Both the position numbers and the translations under genes were made by a program. The notes beneath the pieces were generated by a model. It was not told the DNA's origin and searched no databases. It saw only the letters and a program-made list of their open reading frames with translations. This document shows positions 1 through 6,388 of a stretch of DNA of 8,286 nucleotides, piece after piece. How positions within the stretch are numbered: the stretch's first letter is position 1; every line of letters begins with the position of its first letter. The stretch comes from Ruminococcus sp. (GTDB taxonomy: Bacteria > Bacillota > Clostridia > Oscillospirales > Ruminococcaceae), in contig DMBA01000029.1 in assembly GCA_003446315.1 (NCBI GenBank), forward strand, positions 1,808 to 10,093, given 5' to 3'.

Positions 1-1252
1 CCTGGTCGATCATCTTGACATTGATTCTTGCATGTGCAAGCGATGCAAAAATTCTTGCCGCTGTACCGCGGGTTCTGCGCATACCTCTGCCCACAACTGC
101 CAGCAGCGAGATTCCATGCTCAATTTCGCAGGAATCGGGGTTGACTGCCTTGCGGATCTTCGAAAGAACGGTCTTCTCTCTGCCTGCAATATCATCCTCA
201 GCGAGAATAATGCTCATCGTGTCGATTCCGGACGGCATATGCTCAAAGGAGATGCCCAGTTCTTCCAGAACAGAGAGCACTTTGCGGCAGAAACCAAGCT
301 CTGCATTCATCATTGCCTTCTGGATATTGATGGCGCAGAAGCCCTTCTTGCCTGCGATACCGGTAATGGTATAGCCGGTCTGTGCATCGGAATCTGCGCT
401 GTCGCCGGAAACGATCAGGGTACCGGGGGCAGAAGGCTCGTTGGTATTGCGAATATTGATCGGGATGCCGGCTGCACGAACCGGGAAGATCGCATCTTCG
501 TGCAAAACCGTTGCACCCATATAAGAAAGCTCACGCAGTTCTTCGTAGGTAATGGTGTTGATAACAGCGGCATCTTTGACAATGCGCGGGTCAGCGACCA
601 GCACGCCGGAAACATCCGTCCAGTTCTCATAGAGGTCTGCACGCACGGCTCTTGCAACGAGTGAGCCGGTGATATCGGAACCGCCGCGGGAGAATGTGAT
701 GATCTCACCGTTCGGGCCGGCACCGTAAAAGCCGGGAATGACGGCTGCCGGAACATCTGCGAGTTTTTCACGCAGCAGCATCATGGTCTCGGTCATGAGC
801 AGCACGCCGCTTTCATTGAAGCAGATCACCTCAGCCGCATCAATAAACGGAACATCGAGATAATTTGCAAGCAGCATACCGTTGAGATATTCACCGCGGC
901 TTGCTGCAAAATCCTTGGTTGCGCCCTCTTTCAGGCGAAATGCGATCCGGTCAAGCTCATCAGTCGGATCGAAGCTCAATTCCAGATCCTTCGCAATCTC
1001 CAGATAACGATTCCGGATCTTTTCGAGTGTTTCGGAGAAATCCTTGCCTTCGGAAGCGAGCTTCTGGCAAGTATAGAGCATATCTGTGATCTTGGTATCA
1101 TTTGAGAAACGCTTTCCCGGTGCAGACGGTACGACATAGCGTCTTGCGGGGTCGGAAGCAATGATCTCCTTCACTTTGCGGAACTGTCCTGCATCTGCAA
1201 GGCTGCTTCCGCCGAATTTCACGACCTTGCATTCCATCTGATTCTCTGACAT
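1..1252 (-). CDS. lysC: Aspartokinase (aspartate kinase), C-terminus cut by window edge
   Basis: Phosphorylates aspartate with ATP to aspartyl-4-phosphate, the first step toward lysine, threonine, methionine and diaminopimelate; cytosolic. The frame is open for 417 codons to the left edge with no stop. Seen: the amino-acid-kinase N-terminal motif KFGGSS at residues 12-17 and the substrate-site motif SRGGSD at 188-193. Two ACT-type regulatory repeats follow the kinase domain, roughly residues 298-365 and 385 to the edge, the second reading NVKMIDQ where the window ends. Family members of this type are about 440 residues, so only some 20-30 residues are probably missing. The start is ATG at 1252, with AAGGA 10 nt upstream. 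ACT domains usually mean feedback inhibition by lysine and/or threonine; which one cannot be read from sequence. It has its own promoter and is separated from the upstream operon by a terminator. The symbol lysC is by family; paralogous isozymes exist in many Firmicutes. Confidence 0.93.
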   Translation of the reverse strand, partial: MSENQMECKVVKFGGSSLADAGQFRKVKEIIASDPARRYVVPSAPGKRFSNDTKITDMLYTCQKLASEGKDFSETLEKIRNRYLEIAKDLELSFDPTDELDRIAFRLKEGATKDFAASRGEYLNGMLLANYLDVPFIDAAEVICFNESGVLLMTETMMLLREKLADVPAAVIPGFYGAGPNGEIITFSRGGSDITGSLVARAVRADLYENWTDVSGVLVADPRIVKDAAVINTITYEELRELSYMGATVLHEDAIFPVRAAGIPINIRNTNEPSAPGTLIVSGDSADSDAQTGYTITGIAGKKGFCAINIQKAMMNAELGFCRKVLSVLEELGISFEHMPSGIDTMSIILAEDDIAGREKTVLSKIRKAVNPDSCEIEHGISLLAVVGRGMRRTRGTAARIFASLAHARINVKMIDQ

Positions 1253-1290
1253 AAAAGATACATCCTTTCCAATATAAAATCTCATATAAT

Positions 1291-1319
1291 AGTATAGCCG
1301 ATTCTGCCAAAAAAATCAA
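1291..1319 (-). promoter_or_regulatory. Promoter for aspartokinase gene
   Basis: Reading the minus strand, TTGATT (1319-1314) is followed by a 17-nt spacer and TATACT (1296-1291), a near-consensus housekeeping-sigma promoter. Transcription should begin near 1284, giving a leader of only about 32 nt before the ATG at 1252. That is too short to hold a lysine riboswitch or T-box, so any control would act at the promoter or on the enzyme. The start point is inferred from spacing. Confidence 0.8.
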
Positions 1320-1403
1320 TAGGTGAGGTTCACAAAGTTTGCGGTGGATAATTGCGCTTTTTGTGCATACAGTTGTACGCCCAAGACGGACAGCTATTTC
1401 GAC

Positions 1404-1437
1404 AAAAATCCGCAGGCTTTCAGCAAGCACTGCGGAT
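1404..1437 (-). terminator. Rho-independent terminator after the trkA-trkH-patatin operon
   Basis: On the minus strand the stem ATCCGCAG (1437-1430) pairs with CTGCGGAT (1415-1408). A further 4-bp pairing (GCTT with AAGC) across a one-base bulge leaves a 5-nt loop. A run of T residues follows immediately (1408-1404). The stem starts only 6 nt past the patatin stop codon at 1444. It separates this operon from the aspartokinase promoter. Confidence 0.9.
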
Positions 1438-1443
1438 CTCATG

Positions 1444-2310
1444 TTATTGCTTTGCTTTTTCAAGATATGCGAGCACCTGCGGCAGCATCAACTGCGCCGT
1501 TTGTCTGCCGATGGCATAGGTTTCCCGCAGGATATCCGGATTATGCGTTGTATGGCTCACCGGGAGCTTGCGCGGCGGACGGATCACAAGTGCCGTACCG
1601 TCGCTTTCGGCTTTTGCCACATACGCAAGCTGCTTGTTATACACAAGATGGCGGCGTTCCATCGCCCGCACCAGATTCGGATATTTGCGATAAACGCGCC
1701 TGACAGCAGGCATCATCGAATTCGGCTTTTTCTGATAGCCTTCCGGCTGCGTGAGAATGACCACATTGCGCGTACAGCCTTTGTATTCCGAATATTTCAG
1801 CGGGATCGAATCGGATATTCCGCCGTCGAGCATTTCGTATTGCCCCGCTTTGACGATCTGGGATGCAAGCGGCATGGATGCACAGGCTCTGATCCATTCC
1901 AGCTCATGACGGCTGATGAGATCTTTGCACTGATGATAAACCGCTTTTCCGGTATGCACATCCGTACACACAATATAGAACGGCACACCGTTTTTGAGAA
2001 ATGTATCGTTATCTACGGGATCGAGTTCTTCCGGAATGGTGTGATAACAGAATTCTGCCCCGAACATATCGCCGGTCAGCAGAAGTGAAGGCACGCTGCA
2101 AAAGCGCGGATCCCGGCAGAACCGCACGCAATACCGCAGTGCACGACCCGGCTGATGCGTCAAAAAGTTGCAGCCAAAGGTTGCGCCTGCCGAAACGCCC
2201 ACCACACTGTCAAAAGCGATCTGATGCTCCATAAACACATCAATCACACCGGCAGTAAACAGACCGCGCATTGCGCCGCCTTCCATCACAAGCCCTGTTT
2301 TTTGCTTCAT
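1444..2310 (-). CDS. YjjU-type patatin-like phospholipase/hydrolase (copy 1)
   Basis: A 288-residue patatin-fold serine hydrolase, expected to use a Ser-Asp dyad to cleave acyl esters such as phospholipids; the true substrate is unknown. Seen: the oxyanion-hole motif EGGAMRG at residues 10-16, the nucleophile elbow GVSAG with Ser40, and DGG with the catalytic Asp162. The C-terminal third (about 190-288) matches the conserved tail of YjjU-like proteins in layout. There is no signal peptide and no membrane segment, so it is probably cytosolic or peripherally bound. I chose ATG at 2310 because GGAGGA (2320-2315) lies 4 nt upstream. A TTG 12 codons earlier (2346) has no such site. It begins 48 nt after trkH with no terminator between, so it is probably co-transcribed with the K+ system. 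A second patatin gene of the same architecture occurs at the right edge of the window. Family assignment is firm; biological role is not. Confidence 0.88.
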   Translation of the reverse strand: MKQKTGLVMEGGAMRGLFTAGVIDVFMEHQIAFDSVVGVSAGATFGCNFLTHQPGRALRYCVRFCRDPRFCSVPSLLLTGDMFGAEFCYHTIPEELDPVDNDTFLKNGVPFYIVCTDVHTGKAVYHQCKDLISRHELEWIRACASMPLASQIVKAGQYEMLDGGISDSIPLKYSEYKGCTRNVVILTQPEGYQKKPNSMMPAVRRVYRKYPNLVRAMERRHLVYNKQLAYVAKAESDGTALVIRPPRKLPVSHTTHNPDILRETYAIGRQTAQLMLPQVLAYLEKAKQ

Positions 2311-2358
2311 TGTATCCTCCGAATGTGTGAAATTTTTACATGGCAAATCCTGAAATGC

Positions 2359-3789
2359 TTACTTCTTCCATGTGGATGGAGAAAACAGCAGGATGATCGG
2401 GAACAATTCCAGTCTTCCGGCAAGCATATCAAAGATCAGCACGATTTTGGAAGGTGTCGAGTATACGTCGAAATTCGACATCGGGCCGACCAGATTCAAG
2501 CCCGGCCCAATATTATCGAGTGTCGCAACGACTGCTGTAAAGTTTGTTGTCAGATCAAGACCGTCAAAGGAGAGAACGATCATGCTGAGCGCATAGACCA
2601 TAATATAGACCGTAATAAATGTATGGACATTCCGGATGGTCTCTGCATCGACCTGTCTGCCGTCCATTTTCACTTTTTTGACCTGCCGCGGATGTGCCAT
2701 TACGCGCAGCTCGTTATACATGCTCTTAAACAGGATGATGATGCGGGAGACTTTGATGCCGCCGCCCGTACTGCCTGCCATCGCACCGACAAACATCAGC
2801 AGCACAAGAACCGTTCTCGCATATTGCGGCCACGCATCGAAATCGACCGTTGCAAAACCGGTTGAGGAGAGCAGCGAACCGACCGTAAAGGACGTATGCA
2901 TCAGCGCTTCCCCTACCCCGCTGAACATATGCCGCACACAAATGGTAATTGTTGTGATGGCAAAAATGATGATGCCGAGATAGACTTTCAGTTCTGCCGT
3001 GACCGCATCTTTCCAGCGGCGGTGCAGAATCAGGAAATAACAGGTGAAATTCACGCCGAACAGGAACATAAAGACCGTTATGACATTGATGCAGAACGGC
3101 GAATAATTCATGCCGTCCGGTGAGCAGGAGAATCCGCCTGTACCGGCAGTCGCAACGGCAATATTGATGGCATCAAACAGCGGCATCTTACCGATCAGCA
3201 GCAGCACAAACTGAATGAGCGTCATGCTGAGATAAATGATATAAAGCAGTTTTGCGGTCGTCCGGACACGGGGCACAAGTTTTCCGACGGTCGGGCCGGG
3301 GCTTTCTGCTTTCATCAGATACATGTTCTGACCGCCGGAGATCGGCAGAAACGCCATAATCAGCACCAGAACGCCCATACCGCCGACCCAATGCGTAAAG
3401 CTGCGCCACATCAGCATGCATTTCGGCATATCCGCAAGCGAATGCAGGATGCTGGCACCGGTCGTCGTGAAGCCGGAAACCGACTCAAACAGCGCATCCA
3501 CAAATTTCGGGATTGCACCGGAGAGGTAAAACGGCATTGCACCGAATACACTGAGCACGATCCAGCTCAGGGCACAGATCAGAAAGCCGTCACGGGCAAA
3601 CAGATCTTTGTTTTTCGGCTTAAATCTTGTCACGAGAAAGCCGATCAGCATGCAGGCGGCTGCAATTGCACCGAACAGCAGCGCTTCATGCTCGTGATAC
3701 ACAACGGCTGTCACAGTCGGGACTGTCATAAACACACCCTCAAACAACAACAAAACGCCGAGGATGTACACTGTCATACGAATATTCAT
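2359..3789 (-). CDS. trkH: Trk-type potassium uptake channel subunit TrkH
   Basis: A 476-residue integral membrane protein of the TrkH/KtrB superfamily that carries K+ across the cytoplasmic membrane. The fold is four repeats of membrane helix, pore loop, membrane helix. All four selectivity-filter loops can be read: TTTGA (108-112), AGTGGFS (215-221), SSTGFAT (308-314) and DNIGPGL (425-431). Each carries the glycine expected to line the pore. The glycine-rich intramembrane gate segment GSTGGGIK is at 339-346, after the third filter. Length fits the family and the C-terminus is intact. The start is ATG at 3789, preceded by a G-rich site (AGGGGGG) with 6-nt spacing. It begins 14 nt after the trkA stop, so the two are one operon and TrkA is its regulatory partner. 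Some clostridial members use Na+ as well as K+ for coupling or stimulation; this cannot be decided here. Confidence 0.95.
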   Translation of the reverse strand: MNIRMTVYILGVLLLFEGVFMTVPTVTAVVYHEHEALLFGAIAAACMLIGFLVTRFKPKNKDLFARDGFLICALSWIVLSVFGAMPFYLSGAIPKFVDALFESVSGFTTTGASILHSLADMPKCMLMWRSFTHWVGGMGVLVLIMAFLPISGGQNMYLMKAESPGPTVGKLVPRVRTTAKLLYIIYLSMTLIQFVLLLIGKMPLFDAINIAVATAGTGGFSCSPDGMNYSPFCINVITVFMFLFGVNFTCYFLILHRRWKDAVTAELKVYLGIIIFAITTITICVRHMFSGVGEALMHTSFTVGSLLSSTGFATVDFDAWPQYARTVLVLLMFVGAMAGSTGGGIKVSRIIILFKSMYNELRVMAHPRQVKKVKMDGRQVDAETIRNVHTFITVYIMVYALSMIVLSFDGLDLTTNFTAVVATLDNIGPGLNLVGPMSNFDVYSTPSKIVLIFDMLAGRLELFPIILLFSPSTWKK

Positions 3790-3803
3790 TGCACGCCCCC
3801 CTG

Positions 3804-5159
3804 TTACTGCAATATATCATTCATATCATGCAGCCCGAGATGATTGGTGACAATGACAACCGAATCGCCGACCTGAATGCGGTCACCGCCGCGCGGGATC
3901 AGCACTTTATGATCGCGGAAAATCGCTGCGACCAGCACGCCTTCTTGGAGTTTGAGCTGCATCAGCGGAGCCGAAGTCAGTTCACACTCATCCGAAACGA
4001 TGAACTCTGCCGCTTCCACCTTGCCTTTGATGATCTGATAAAGCGTTTCCAGATTCGTGCCGATGGTCTTTTTCATCGCACGGACATAGCGCACGATATA
4101 ATCCGAGGTCAGGTTTTTCGGGTAAATGATGGTATCCAGATCCAGATGCTCAATGACCTGATCGAAGTCGATCCGGTTGATCTTCGTCACGATCTTCGCA
4201 TCACTGACGGATTTTGCATAAAGGGAAAGCAGGATGTTTTCCTCATCCAGATTGGTCAGGGAGACAAACGCACCCTTCCGTTCAATATTCTCCTGCCTCA
4301 GAATATCCTGATTGATCGCATCGGCATGAATGACATTCGCATTCGGCAGCAGATCAGAAAGCAAGTCGCTGCGTTCTTGATCCTTTTCGATCACGGTCAC
4401 GGAAATGCCGGATTTATCCAGAATATCGGAAAGATAATGCGTGATATCACCGCCGCCGGCAATCAGCACATCTTCAACCGGTCTTGCCTTATATTTGATC
4501 TTCCGGAAGAAATTATAAGATGTTTTCGGATCAGCGATGATGGAAATGATATCCCGCGGTTCAAAGCGGAAGTCGCCGTATGCGATATAGGCTTTGTCAT
4601 CGCGTTCCACTGTGCAGACCAGCAGCTCACAATGGAGCTTCGGTGCGATCTCCTTGACCGCCATCCCGCAAAGCGGCGATTCTTCCGGCAGTTTGAATTT
4701 CAGCAATTCAATTTTGCCTTTTACAAAGGTGTCGATTTTGATTGCAGAAGGGAACCGCAGCACACGCGCAATTTCCTCTGCGGCAGTCAATTCCGGATTG
4801 ATGACCATTGCCAGACCGAGTTCTTCCTTGAGAAACGGTGCTTCGGAATTATAATGCGGACTGCGGACACGCGCAATGGTCTGACAGCCGCCTGCTTTTT
4901 TGGCGATCAGACAGCAGAGCAGATTCCGTTCATCCGAACCGGTCACGGCAATGAGCAGATCTGCCTTATCGATCCCGGCATCTGCCAGCACATCATGGGA
5001 TGCGCCGTTTCCGACAATGCCCATGACATCGAGTTTATCCGTCACCGACGTGACACGCGATGCATTGATATCCACCAGCGTGATATTATTTCCGGCTTCA
5101 TTGAGCTGCTCCGTCAACACCCTGCCGACCTTACCTGCGCCAACAATGATAATATTCAA
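3804..5159 (-). CDS. trkA: Trk potassium uptake regulatory subunit TrkA, TTG start
   Basis: Cytosolic, membrane-associated RCK protein that gates TrkH in response to nucleotides (NAD(H) or ATP/ADP in characterised homologues). It is 451 residues from the TTG at 5159, the usual length. Two tandem halves are visible. The first RCK_N Rossmann domain has GAGKVG at residues 7-12 and the ribose-binding Asp30 at the end of strand 2, with a conserved RVRSPHY near 97-103; an RCK_C domain follows at about 135-210. The second RCK_N is at about 230-345 with GGGD at 235-238, and the second RCK_C at about 370-450. The second nucleotide motif is less canonical (GGGDIT), so that half may bind nucleotide differently. 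The TTG start is preferred because GGAGGG lies 8 nt upstream and translation then opens directly at the NIIIVGAG strand. A further in-frame TTG at 5225 has no good ribosome site. RCK_C domains of some Firmicute homologues (KtrA/KtrC) bind c-di-AMP; whether this one does is untested. Confidence 0.94.
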   Translation of the reverse strand: MNIIIVGAGKVGRVLTEQLNEAGNNITLVDINASRVTSVTDKLDVMGIVGNGASHDVLADAGIDKADLLIAVTGSDERNLLCCLIAKKAGGCQTIARVRSPHYNSEAPFLKEELGLAMVINPELTAAEEIARVLRFPSAIKIDTFVKGKIELLKFKLPEESPLCGMAVKEIAPKLHCELLVCTVERDDKAYIAYGDFRFEPRDIISIIADPKTSYNFFRKIKYKARPVEDVLIAGGGDITHYLSDILDKSGISVTVIEKDQERSDLLSDLLPNANVIHADAINQDILRQENIERKGAFVSLTNLDEENILLSLYAKSVSDAKIVTKINRIDFDQVIEHLDLDTIIYPKNLTSDYIVRYVRAMKKTIGTNLETLYQIIKGKVEAAEFIVSDECELTSAPLMQLKLQEGVLVAAIFRDHKVLIPRGGDRIQVGDSVVIVTNHLGLHDMNDILQ

Positions 5160-5167
5160 GTCGATTG

Positions 5168-5173
5168 CCCTCC
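5168..5173 (-). promoter_or_regulatory. Ribosome binding site that fixes the trkA TTG start
   Basis: GGAGGG on the minus strand, 8 nt before TTG at 5159. It is the only strong Shine-Dalgarno match in the leader. It follows directly on an AT-rich inverted repeat (AAAAGC / GCTTTT, 5-nt loop, 5190-5174), which could fold next to the ribosome site. Confidence 0.8.
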
Positions 5174-5204
5174 AAAAGCAATTTGCTTTTTTATTCCTGA
5201 AAGC

Positions 5205-5223
5205 GTGCTGCCCGATGCAGCAC
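5205..5223 (-). promoter_or_regulatory. Stem-loop in the trkA 5' leader
   Basis: GTGCTGC pairs perfectly with GCAGCAC (7 bp) around the 5-nt loop ATCGG on the minus strand. It sits about 25 nt downstream of the expected transcription start and upstream of the ribosome site. No T-run follows it, so it is not a terminator. It may stabilise the mRNA or bind something; it resembles no riboswitch I recognise. Confidence 0.5.
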
Positions 5224-5253
5224 AAACATCATTTTCAATCTGCATTCTTTTTT

Positions 5254-5283
5254 ATCATACCATAAAAATGCGCAGAATGTCAA
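5254..5283 (-). promoter_or_regulatory. Promoter for the trkA-trkH-patatin operon
   Basis: Minus strand: a perfect TTGACA (5283-5278), an 18-nt spacer, then TATGAT (5259-5254) preceded by TGG, an extended -10 element. Transcription should begin near 5247, leaving a leader of about 88 nt before the TTG start codon. Perfect -35 and extended -10 elements suggest solid basal expression. Confidence 0.85.
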
Positions 5284-5295
5284 CCGGATATCCGG
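5284..5295. promoter_or_regulatory. 12-bp perfect palindrome touching the trkA -35 box
   Basis: CCGGATATCCGG is a perfect inverted repeat that ends at the base next to the -35 hexamer (5283-5278). The position suits an operator for a dimeric regulator, acting as activator or repressor. No regulator gene is in the window, and one 12-bp palindrome can arise by chance. Confidence 0.35.
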
Positions 5296-5341
5296 CATAA
5301 GAATTGTGCAAAATGTCGGTTTCTGTGCCGGATTCTGCAAC

Positions 5342-5370
5342 AAAAAAGGCAGGTGTACTTGTCACCTGCC
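5342..5370 (-). terminator. Rho-independent terminator after the SDR gene
   Basis: Minus strand GGCAGGTG (5370-5363) pairs with CACCTGCC (5355-5348) in 8 bp around a 7-nt loop, followed by six T residues (5347-5342). The stem begins 48 nt after the reductase stop codon. It isolates the reductase from the trkA promoter. Confidence 0.92.
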
Positions 5371-5418
5371 AAAAGCCGTATTTTCAAAGAATCCGGAATG
5401 GGAATCTGCTGCGTTTTC

Positions 5419-6165
5419 TCAGCCGGAATAAGGATCCGGCATCTGCTCCGCCTTTTTGACGGCATCTTCCAATGTCAGATCATAAAAATCGGAAGCTGCA
5501 AAGAGTCTGCCGGAAACCGGCTCTGTGAGAAATGCCCCGACGATCACACCGGGAATCGCACTTTCCGGCGCATTGGGTGCATTCGGGCCGCCGAGATCGG
5601 TTCTGCACCAGCCCGGATCGGTCAGATTGATCGCCACACCGGTGCCGCGGAGCTTGGAGCCCAGGTCGATCGTCACCTTATCAAGTCCGGCTTTGCTCGC
5701 AGAATAGCCCGCCTGTTCCGGTTCCAGACGAATGCCGCTGGTGGTATTGACAACTCTGCCAAAGCCTCTTTCGATCATCTTGGGAATAAAGTGATAGCAA
5801 AGCATCATCGGTGCAATGGTATTGATCCGGAAGCTGGTTTCGTAATCGCTGACCGGCGTTCTCCAGAAATCCGTCCGATAAGCAATCTGCACACCCGCAT
5901 TATTGAGCAAAAGATCAACCGGCACATGGAGTGCATCAATTTCTGCGATCGCATTCTGAACGGAATCCGGCGAACCAAGATCGCAGGCAACCTGATGCAC
6001 CTGCACTTTTTCCGAAAGTTCTGCCGCAAATCCGGCAGTATGGGTAGTATTGCGGCTGAGCAGAATGAGATTGCAGTCCTGTTCCGCCAAAGCAGCGGCA
6101 GCCAGTTTCCCGATGCCTCTGCTTGCACCGGTCACAAGTGCCCACTTCCCGCTTACATTTAACAT
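5419..6165 (-). CDS. Short-chain dehydrogenase/reductase (SDR), substrate unknown
   Basis: A 248-residue classical SDR, cytosolic, oxidising or reducing a carbonyl/alcohol with NAD(P)(H). Seen: cofactor motif TGASRGIG at residues 12-19, an arginine after strand 2 (SRN, Arg38) that favours NADP(H), NNAG at 88-91, the structural Asn115, and the active-site pair Tyr154/Lys158 in YSASK. The active-site serine is probably Ser143 in NTTSG, 11 residues before the Tyr. That is slightly shorter than the usual 12-13, so the loop after strand 5 is compact. The start is ATG at 6165, with AGAGGA 6 nt upstream; the Rossmann strand then begins at residue 8, as in the family. Upstream extension would cross the promoter and the preceding terminator. 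It is alone between its own promoter and terminator, so there is no pathway context. Annotated relatives are often called 3-oxoacyl-ACP reductases, but nothing here links it to fatty acid synthesis. Confidence 0.9.
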   Translation of the reverse strand: MLNVSGKWALVTGASRGIGKLAAAALAEQDCNLILLSRNTTHTAGFAAELSEKVQVHQVACDLGSPDSVQNAIAEIDALHVPVDLLLNNAGVQIAYRTDFWRTPVSDYETSFRINTIAPMMLCYHFIPKMIERGFGRVVNTTSGIRLEPEQAGYSASKAGLDKVTIDLGSKLRGTGVAINLTDPGWCRTDLGGPNAPNAPESAIPGVIVGAFLTEPVSGRLFAASDFYDLTLEDAVKKAEQMPDPYSG

Positions 6166-6189
6166 ATCGTATCCTCTCTTTCCTTTGAT

Positions 6190-6212
6190 CGGCGCACAAA
6201 CCCGCTGCGCCG
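6190..6212 (-). promoter_or_regulatory. Stem-loop at the 5' end of the SDR transcript
   Basis: CGGCGCA (6212-6206) pairs with TGCGCCG (6196-6190), 7 bp of mostly G-C around a 9-nt loop. It begins within a few bases of the predicted transcription start, so the mRNA may open with a hairpin, which often protects against 5'-dependent decay. No T-run follows. The function is inference. Confidence 0.4.
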
Positions 6213-6220
6213 CTGTAAAT

Positions 6221-6249
6221 ATCATACCATATCGGCAAAAGAAAGTCAA
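6221..6249 (-). promoter_or_regulatory. Promoter for the SDR gene
   Basis: Minus strand TTGACT (6249-6244), a 17-nt spacer, and TATGAT (6226-6221) preceded by TGG (extended -10). The expected start is near 6214, giving a leader of about 48 nt. The 12-nt core TATGGTATGATA is identical to that of the trkA promoter. Confidence 0.85.
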
Positions 6250-6283
6250 CGTATATTTGAAACGTATCACATGATATTTTATA

Positions 6284-6301
6284 CATATCCCAGCATATCC
6301 C
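6284..6301. repeat. Tandem 8-bp direct repeat upstream of the SDR promoter
   Basis: CATATCCC occurs twice (6284-6291 and 6294-6301) separated by AG. The copies recur every 10 bp, about one helical turn, roughly 35-50 bp upstream of the -35 box. The spacing suits a regulator touching the same DNA face twice. It also lies in the tail of the preceding terminator. Short and possibly fortuitous. Confidence 0.35.
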
Positions 6302-6304
6302 ATA

Positions 6305-6350
6305 AACCAAGGATCCCCCGCAGCAAACCGGAACGTTCTGCGGGGGATCC
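6305..6350 (-). terminator. Stem-loop terminator after the patatin / membrane protein / yfcE operon
   Basis: A perfect 13-bp G+C-rich stem: GGATCCCCCGCAG pairs with CTGCGGGGGATCC (6350-6338 with 6323-6311). Three further pairs (AAC/GTT) can form inside the 14-nt loop. It starts 38 nt after the yfcE stop. The downstream tail on the minus strand is TTGGTTTATG, an interrupted T-tract, so termination may be less efficient than at the other two sites. The plus-strand side also lacks a clean T-run, and there is no plus-strand gene to terminate. Confidence 0.7.
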
Positions 6351-6388
6351 TGCATATCTTGTTTTGAAAGGCACAAAGTGCAGTGTCT

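Noticed and set aside
1344..1351. DnaA-box-like TTATCCAC on the minus strand upstream of aspartokinase
   Set aside because: A single 8-nt match whose ninth base departs from the consensus; no cluster of boxes, AT-rich unwinding region or dnaA neighbour.
2326..2340. Imperfect dyad TGTGAAATTTTTACA before the first patatin
   Set aside because: Seven-base half-sites with one mismatch in AT-rich DNA; it resembles CRP/FNR-type sites only superficially and sits where no promoter is evident.
2311..2346. TTG start extending the first patatin by 12 residues
   Set aside because: GGAGGA directly before ATG at 2310 decides the start, and the extension does not resemble the family.
5160..5225. Alternative TTG start of trkA 22 codons upstream
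   Set aside because: No Shine-Dalgarno sequence before it, it lies in the hairpin leader, and the extra residues precede the normal N-terminal strand of RCK proteins.
5160..5247. c-di-AMP (ydaO-type) riboswitch in the trkA leader
   Set aside because: The leader is only about 88 nt and shows two simple hairpins, not the larger pseudo-symmetric ydaO fold.
3789..5300. 503-codon plus-strand open frame opposite trkA
   Set aside because: The minus-strand product has complete RCK motifs, a promoter and a ribosome site; the plus frame has no recognisable domain and is in the register left open by rare TTA/CTA/TCA codons.
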